A DNA stretch of 9,923 nt from Gammaproteobacteria bacterium (lineage in GTDB: Bacteria; Pseudomonadota; Gammaproteobacteria; UBA5335; SLRW01), in the NCBI GenBank assembly GCA_007130745.1, contig SLRW01000103.1:1-9923 (forward strand), written 5' to 3'. The notes under the pieces were generated by a model. It worked only from the letters and a program-made list of their open reading frames with translations. It did not search any database and was not told the DNA's origin. This document shows positions 6,224 through 9,923 of this stretch, in pieces; within the stretch, counting starts at the first letter, position 1, and each line of letters begins with the position of its first letter. Both the position numbers and the translations under genes were made by a program.

Positions 6224-6617
6224 TGGCGATCTCCTGACGCAGTTGGGATGGTAGTCGCACGGGGCGCAGGGTATCACTATCCAGGCAGGCCACGCGGACC
6301 CCGGCCCGGATCAGGGTGTCCTGCTCCCGTCGCACGGTCTGGTTAAAATGGATACTGGCAGCGCGAATATCCTGCACGCTCACCGTGACCTCAAGCATGT
6401 CGTCAAAACGAGCCGGCTGCACAAAATCAATCTGCATCCGGGACACCACGAACTGCCGGCGCCATTCCCGCAACAATACGTTCTGTTCCAGGCCCAGCGC
6501 GCGCAACCACTCGGTGCGGGCATGCTCCATCATTTTCAGGTAGCCGGCGTGATAAACGATACCGCCGGCATCGGTGTCGTCGTAGTAGACACGAACCGGC
6601 CAGACAAATTCCTTCAC
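6213..6617 (-). CDS. ybgC: Acyl-CoA thioesterase YbgC of the Tol-Pal operon (GTG start)
   Basis: YbgC is a hot-dog-fold acyl-CoA thioesterase of the 4-hydroxybenzoyl-CoA thioesterase family. It is the usual first gene of the tol-pal operon, and in E. coli it has been linked to phospholipid metabolism. The 134-residue protein (same length as E. coli YbgC) has the signature VYYDDTDAGGIVYHAGYL, with the catalytic Asp16 in DTD, and then FVVSRMQIDFVQPARFDDMLEV. The start is GTG at 6617-6615: AGGAG (6629-6625) is exactly 7 nt upstream and the N-terminus aligns with the family. A TTG two codons earlier is only one base from that site and is rejected. It is the first gene after a likely promoter. Confidence 0.95.
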   Translation of the reverse strand: MKEFVWPVRVYYDDTDAGGIVYHAGYLKMMEHARTEWLRALGLEQNVLLREWRRQFVVSRMQIDFVQPARFDDMLEVTVSVQDIRAASIHFNQTVRREQDTLIRAGVRVACLDSDTLRPVRLPSQLRQEIANGG

Positions 6618-6624
6618 GCACAAA

Positions 6625-6629
6625 CTCCT
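6625..6629 (-). promoter_or_regulatory. Ribosome binding site supporting the ybgC GTG start
   Basis: AGGAG on the minus strand with 7 nt to the GTG at 6617. It decides between this start and the in-frame TTG at 6623, which would be too close to be used. Confidence 0.8.
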
Positions 6630-6664
6630 GTTGCAAGCAATCTCTGAAGTAACAGTGTCCTCAC

Positions 6665-6694
6665 ACTATATGAACCCGATGTGAACCCGGTCTA
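6665..6694 (-). promoter_or_regulatory. Candidate sigma70 promoter of the ybgC-tol-pal operon
   Basis: In the 74-bp gap between ruvB and ybgC, TAGACC (6694-6689, four of six matches to the -35 consensus, including the ruvB stop codon) is followed after 18 bp by TATAGT (6670-6665, five of six matches to -10). Transcription would begin about 40 nt before ybgC. The spacer carries the direct repeat TGAACCCG described separately. The position, at the boundary between the recombination and envelope genes, suits an operon promoter. Confidence 0.45.
6671..6689. repeat. Direct repeat TGAACCCG x2 in the ybgC promoter spacer
   Basis: TGAACCCG occurs at 6671-6678 and 6682-6689, an 11-bp period close to one helical turn. 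It lies between the proposed -35 and -10 boxes. It is followed downstream by a small inverted repeat, AGTGT/ACACT, with a 4-nt loop (6654-6667). It could be an operator half-site pair; chance is also possible. Confidence 0.5.
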
Positions 6695-7726
6695 CTCATC
6701 AAACAGGGGCAGGCTGTCGCCGTCTCCGGGCGGCGACAGCCCCAGCAGCCGCCAGGTCCGGGAAGTGGCCATTCGCCCGCGCGGGGTGCGCTGCACAAAG
6801 CCCTGCTGGATCAGGTAGGGCTCAATCACATCTTCAATGGTGCCGCGCTCCTCACCGATGGCCGCCGCCAGGCTGTCAATGCCGGTGGGGCCACCATCGA
6901 ACCGTTCCACCAGACTGGAAAGAAACTTGCGGTCCATCACATCCAGGCCGTGACGGTCCACATCCAGCATATCCATGGCCTGACTGGCGATATCGCTGGT
7001 GACCCTGCCATCGCCCCGCACCTGGGCGAAATCCCGCACCCGGCGCAACAAGCGATTGGCAATACGCGGCGTGCCTCGCGAACGCGAGGCGATCTCGTGC
7101 GCACCCTCATCATCCACCGGCAGGTTCATGATCCCCGCAGCGCGGCGCACGATGCGCTCCAGCTCTTCGCAGGAGTAATACTCCAGGCGCTGAACAATGC
7201 CAAAACGATCCCGCAGGGGGGACGTCAGCAAGCCGGCGCGGGTAGTCGCGCCCACCAGGGTAAAGGGCGGCAGGTCCAGCTTGATCGAGCGCGCCGCCGG
7301 CCCTTCCCCGATCACAATATCCAGCTGGTAATCCTCCAGCGCCGGATACAGCACTTCCTCGACCACCGCGCCCAGTCGGTGAATTTCATCCACAAACAAC
7401 ACGTCATTGGGTTCAAGATTGGTGAGAATCGCCGCCAGATCGCCGGGGCGCTCCAGTACCGGCCCGGAAGTCTGGCGCAGGCTGGAGCCGAGCTCATGGG
7501 CGATAATATGCGCCAACGTGGTCTTGCCCAGCCCCGGGGGGCCGAAAATCAGCACATGGTCCAGCGCCTCGCCACGGGCGCGGGCGGCATCCATGAAAAT
7601 ACCCAGTTGCTCACGCACCGGCGCCTGACCGATATAATCTTCCAGACGCCGGGGACGGATGGCCTGATCCACGGCGGCATCATCGCTGTCGGCCTCGGTG
7701 GTCACCAGACGATCACGTTCTATCAC
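6692..7726 (-). CDS. ruvB: Holliday junction branch-migration ATPase RuvB (GTG start)
   Basis: RuvB forms hexameric AAA+ rings that pull DNA through the RuvA-bound Holliday junction. From the GTG start the protein has 344 residues and begins MIERDRLV, parallel to E. coli MIEADRLI. Walker A GPPGLGKT is at 62-69 (Lys68), Walker B with Asp113-Glu114 is in VLFVDEIHRL, the sensor/arginine-finger region GATTRAGLLTSPLRDRFG contains Arg174, and the C-terminal winged helix includes FVQRTPRGRMA. These residue numbers agree with E. coli, supporting the start. GGAGG is 7 nt before the GTG. An upstream in-frame ATG at 7750 lacks a good ribosome binding site. The gene is 60 bp from ruvA and 74 bp from ybgC. 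Confidence 0.97.
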   Translation of the reverse strand: MIERDRLVTTEADSDDAAVDQAIRPRRLEDYIGQAPVREQLGIFMDAARARGEALDHVLIFGPPGLGKTTLAHIIAHELGSSLRQTSGPVLERPGDLAAILTNLEPNDVLFVDEIHRLGAVVEEVLYPALEDYQLDIVIGEGPAARSIKLDLPPFTLVGATTRAGLLTSPLRDRFGIVQRLEYYSCEELERIVRRAAGIMNLPVDDEGAHEIASRSRGTPRIANRLLRRVRDFAQVRGDGRVTSDIASQAMDMLDVDRHGLDVMDRKFLSSLVERFDGGPTGIDSLAAAIGEERGTIEDVIEPYLIQQGFVQRTPRGRMATSRTWRLLGLSPPGDGDSLPLFDE

Positions 7727-7733
7727 TTTGTTG

Positions 7734-7738
7734 CCTCC
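7734..7738 (-). promoter_or_regulatory. Ribosome binding site supporting the ruvB GTG start
   Basis: GGAGG on the minus strand with 7 nt to the GTG at 7726. It favours this start over the in-frame ATG at 7750, which would add eight residues not expected in the family. Confidence 0.8.
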
Positions 7739-7786
7739 GTCCGGGCGCATCCACAATCGCCATCATGATCGGCGCCATACCATCGC

Positions 7787-8395
7787 TTAACCCGGCATGG
7801 CCGCGCGCAGCGCCTGGCGAATAATCTGCTCACTGTCGAGGCCTTCACTGTCCACCTTGTCCAGCAGCCGCCTGACCTCGGCCGGTTTGTACCCCAGTGC
7901 CAGCAAGGCGCCCTGGGCCTCGTCCACTGGAGTCGGTGGCCGCGCCACGCCATCACCCGTGGCGACAGCCGGCGTGGCGCCGGCCATATCCACCCCATCG
8001 AGTCGATCACGCATTTCCACCAGCAGCCGCTCGGCGGTCTTGCGCCCTACACCGGGCAACTTCACCAGTGCATCCACATCATTACTGGAAACACAGTGCG
8101 TAAAACCTTCCACGCTCATGCCCGAAAGAATACCCAGGGCCAGACGCGCGCCCACCTTGTTGACCCGGATCAGGCTGCGAAACAGCCAGCGCTCGGTCTC
8201 GCTGGCGAAACCAAACAGATTCAGCGCATCCTCGCGCACCGCCAGATGGGTGTAAAGCTCGACCTTGTCGCCCTTCTGGCCCAGGGCATAGAAGGTCGAC
8301 ATAGGCGCCTCAAGCTCATAGCCCACGCCATTCACATCCACCACCAGCCAGGGCGGACGCTTGTCCAGTAATACGCCGCGCAGTCTTCCTATCAT
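7787..8395 (-). CDS. ruvA: Holliday junction DNA-binding protein RuvA
   Basis: RuvA tetramers bind the four-way junction and load RuvB. The 202-residue protein starts MIGRLRGVLL. It has the N-terminal OB-fold domain with GVGYE at 23-27, the acidic pin Glu55-Asp56, two helix-hairpin-helix motifs (about 71-90 and 106-125; the second is the canonical LVKLPGVGRKTAERLL), a Pro/Ala-rich flexible linker (about 133-155) and the C-terminal RuvB-binding domain. The first hairpin reads VNKVGARLALGIL, with Lys80 where E. coli has Gly80. The ATG start overlaps the ruvC stop as ATGA, so the two are translationally coupled. The open frame extends upstream to 8461 but only inside ruvC. Confidence 0.97.
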   Translation of the reverse strand: MIGRLRGVLLDKRPPWLVVDVNGVGYELEAPMSTFYALGQKGDKVELYTHLAVREDALNLFGFASETERWLFRSLIRVNKVGARLALGILSGMSVEGFTHCVSSNDVDALVKLPGVGRKTAERLLVEMRDRLDGVDMAGATPAVATGDGVARPPTPVDEAQGALLALGYKPAEVRRLLDKVDSEGLDSEQIIRQALRAAMPG

Positions 8396-8913
8396 CGTTG
8401 TCTGTCTCCCGCACCCATGGCTGCCAGACGCTGGCTGGTGGCCCGCATATGGGCATGGCACAGCGCCACGCCCAAAGCATCGCCGGCATCAGCCTGCACG
8501 CGCCCGGCCAGCCCCAGCAGCACCCGCACCATATGCTGAACCTGTAATTTGTCGGCGCGGCCGCTGCCCACCACCGCCTGCTTGATACGTGTGGCCGCAT
8601 ACTCGGCCACCGGCAGATCTGCCAGCGCCGCCACACAAATCGCCACACCGCGCGCCTGACCAAGCTTGAGCGCGCTGTCGGCATTGCGGCTGACGAAAAC
8701 CTGTTCGATGGCCACCTCGTCGGGCGTTGTGTCGCGGATAATTTCGGCCAGCGACTCGTGCAGTCGCCGCAAACGCTCTGTTACCGCCCCGGTGCCGATA
8801 CGGATGCAACCACTGTCCACATGCACTGAACTGGAACCGCTGACGTCAATGACTCCGAAGCCGGTAATGCGTGAACCGGGGTCGATGCCCAGGATGCGAA
8901 CCGCAGCGGTCAT
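8392..8913 (-). CDS. ruvC: Crossover junction endodeoxyribonuclease RuvC
   Basis: RuvC is the dimeric RNase H-fold nuclease that resolves Holliday junctions by paired nicks. The 173-residue protein carries the complete acidic catalytic set: Asp11 in LGIDPGSRITG, Glu70 in VAIEQVF, and Asp142 and Asp145 in ADAGDALGVALCHAH. Each is offset by four from E. coli Asp7, Glu66, Asp138 and Asp141. The FVSRNADSALKLGQARGV segment is typical. The ATG follows the yebC stop by 2 bp, with an AGGCGAG-type binding site inside yebC. The stop overlaps ruvA. All three Ruv functions are thus contiguous and appear intact. Confidence 0.97.
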   Translation of the reverse strand: MTAAVRILGIDPGSRITGFGVIDVSGSSSVHVDSGCIRIGTGAVTERLRRLHESLAEIIRDTTPDEVAIEQVFVSRNADSALKLGQARGVAICVAALADLPVAEYAATRIKQAVVGSGRADKLQVQHMVRVLLGLAGRVQADAGDALGVALCHAHMRATSQRLAAMGAGDRQR

Positions 8914-8915
8914 AT

Positions 8916-9677
8916 TCAGCTCGCCTGCTGCGCCTCCAGGGCCTGTAATACCTGGTCGGGAAATTCAGCATTGGTGTAGACATTCTGCACGTCGTCCAGG
9001 TCTTCCAGACGCTCCAGCAGCTTGAGCAGGGTATCGGCCTCGTCTTCGCCAACGCCGGCCGTCGTCGCCGGCCGCCAGGTCACCTCGGCCTGCTCGTGCG
9101 CCAGCCCCGAATCAACCAGTGCATCGCGGACTGACTCGAAGTCCTCCGGCGCTACCAGCACTTCCCGGGAACCATCCTCATTGTTGACAATGTCTTCGGC
9201 CCCGGCCTCCAGCGCCGCTTCCATCAGAGTGTCCTCGTCGGTCCCGGCGGCAAAGGAAATCACCCCCTGGTAGCTGAACAGATAAGCCACCGAACCATCG
9301 GCACCCAGGTTGCCGCCAAACCTGGAGAAGGCATGGCGCACTTCAGCCACGGTACGGTTGCGATTATCGGTCATGGTGTCGACCATCACCGCCACGCCGC
9401 CGGGGCCATAGCCTTCGTAGCGGACTTCCTCGACCTGATCGCCATCGCCACCCCCGCTGGCGCGCTGGATGGCCTTTTCAATGCGATCCTTGGCCATATT
9501 GGCCGCCAGCGCCTTGTCCACCGCCAGACGCAAACGCGGATTGGTTGCCGGGTCAGGGTCGCCCAGCCGCGCTGCCACGTTGATCTCGCGGATCAGCCGG
9601 GTGAACAACTTTCCGCGCTTGGCATCCTGCGCATTCTTGCGATGCTGGATGTTGGCCCACTTGCTATGTCCCGCCAT
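8916..9677 (-). CDS. yebC: YebC/PmpR family protein (TACO1 family)
   Basis: This is a member of the widespread YebC/TACO1 family. Its members have been reported as DNA-binding regulators (PmpR in Pseudomonas) and as ribosome-associated factors that help translation of difficult stretches; the sequence alone does not say which role applies. The 253-residue protein begins MAGHSKWANIQHRKNAQDAKRG, the family signature, and contains EGYGPGGVAVMVD, DNRNRTVAEVRHAF and FGGNLGADGSVAYLF, then an acidic C-terminal domain. The length is usual for the family. GAGGA lies a few bases before the ATG. The yebC-ruvC-ruvA order is conserved in many gammaproteobacteria, which supports co-transcription with the recombination genes. 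No promoter was recognised in the 43 bp upstream. Confidence 0.96.
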   Translation of the reverse strand: MAGHSKWANIQHRKNAQDAKRGKLFTRLIREINVAARLGDPDPATNPRLRLAVDKALAANMAKDRIEKAIQRASGGGDGDQVEEVRYEGYGPGGVAVMVDTMTDNRNRTVAEVRHAFSRFGGNLGADGSVAYLFSYQGVISFAAGTDEDTLMEAALEAGAEDIVNNEDGSREVLVAPEDFESVRDALVDSGLAHEQAEVTWRPATTAGVGEDEADTLLKLLERLEDLDDVQNVYTNAEFPDQVLQALEAQQAS

Positions 9678-9720
9678 AACTGTCCTCGCAGAATTGCTTG
9701 CCGGTTGACCTGTTGCACGC

Positions 9721-9923
9721 TCAGAAACGCAGTTTCAACCCCCCGTGAAAACCGCTTTCCATGGTCTGGCTGGGACGGTCCTCAAAGCCGATGCGAATAC
9801 GTCGATAGCCGGCATAAATGTGGGCCTCGCGGATGATGTGATAATTGATGCGAAAGCCCAGTTCGGTATAGCGCTCACCATCAAGAAAGGTCAGCACCCT
9901 GGGTGAAAAATAGGCGCGACCAC
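9721..9923 (-). CDS. C-terminal end of an outer-membrane beta-barrel protein, possibly YfaZ-like (partial)
   Basis: The minus-strand frame ending with TGA at 9723-9721 stays open to the right edge. It gives about 66 residues of a protein whose start lies outside the window. The residues alternate polar and hydrophobic in several beta-strand-like runs (TELGFRINYHII, AHIYAGYRRIRIGFED) and end in GGLKLRF. A terminal Phe after alternating hydrophobic residues is the signal recognised by the BAM complex, so an outer-membrane barrel is likely. The pattern GFRINY...YAGYRRIRI...GFHGGLKLRF reminds me of YfaZ-family proteins, but with only the tail present this is a tentative guess. It ends 43 bp before yebC and could be in the same transcript. 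Confidence 0.7.
   Translation of the reverse strand, partial: GRAYFSPRVLTFLDGERYTELGFRINYHIIREAHIYAGYRRIRIGFEDRPSQTMESGFHGGLKLRF

Noticed and set aside
6950..7768. Plus-strand open frame of 272 codons opposite ruvB
   Set aside because: Antisense to RuvB, which is intact with all AAA+ motifs; the His/Gln-rich product matches nothing I recognise.
7727..7786. A small gene or promoter between ruvA and ruvB
   Set aside because: Short frames close within a few codons and no paired -35/-10 boxes were found; only the ruvB ribosome binding site is supported.
75..9923. A new defence, mobile or biosynthetic system hidden in the window
   Set aside because: Every stretch of useful length is explained by well-known housekeeping genes in a known order, with no composition break, transposase, integrase, or unassigned frame of convincing quality.

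Overview
The window is a compact, GC-rich stretch of gammaproteobacterial chromosome in which every recognisable gene lies on the minus strand, so transcription runs from right to left. Gene order and protein sequences match the conserved yebC-ruvC-ruvA-ruvB-ybgC-tolQ-tolR-tolA-tolB-pal-cpoB-queE-queC block, the arrangement known from Pseudomonas and relatives. The long acidic stretch after the Pal lipidation site and the low lysine content are compatible with a halophilic or alkaliphilic gammaproteobacterium, perhaps near the Ectothiorhodospiraceae. That placement is only an inference.

Right part (about 9923 to 6692): the C-terminal end of an outer-membrane beta-barrel protein enters from the right edge (possibly YfaZ-like). 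It is followed by yebC (ribosome-associated or regulatory factor) and the three genes of the RuvABC Holliday-junction machine. yebC-ruvC-ruvA are packed with gaps of 2 bp or a 4-bp overlap. ruvB follows after 60 bp and starts at a GTG.

Middle part (6617 to 1487): the complete Tol-Pal envelope operon. A 74-bp gap before ybgC carries a plausible sigma70-type promoter and a direct repeat. ybgC (thioesterase, GTG start), tolQ, tolR, tolA (TTG start), tolB, pal and cpoB follow with short gaps or overlaps. The one longer gap is the 81 bp between tolB and pal, where a 7-bp-stem inverted repeat sits on the tolB stop codon. TolQ, TolR and TolA form the inner-membrane proton-driven motor, TolB and CpoB act in the periplasm, and Pal anchors to the outer membrane and peptidoglycan. 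Together they constrict the envelope at division. CpoB here carries a lipobox-like cysteine, unlike the soluble E. coli protein.

Left part (1481 to 1): queE and queC, two steps of 7-deazaguanine (preQ0/queuosine) synthesis, are co-transcribed at the end of the Tol-Pal operon. The 3' end of queC runs into a degenerate heptamer repeat that supplies its last residues and its stop codon. The last 58 bases hold no gene, only a possible promoter pointing off the left edge.

No mobile element, CRISPR array, RNA gene or defence cassette was seen, and no stretch over 300 bases lacks a gene. This is an ordinary housekeeping locus with a few small oddities. I found no convincing undescribed system.
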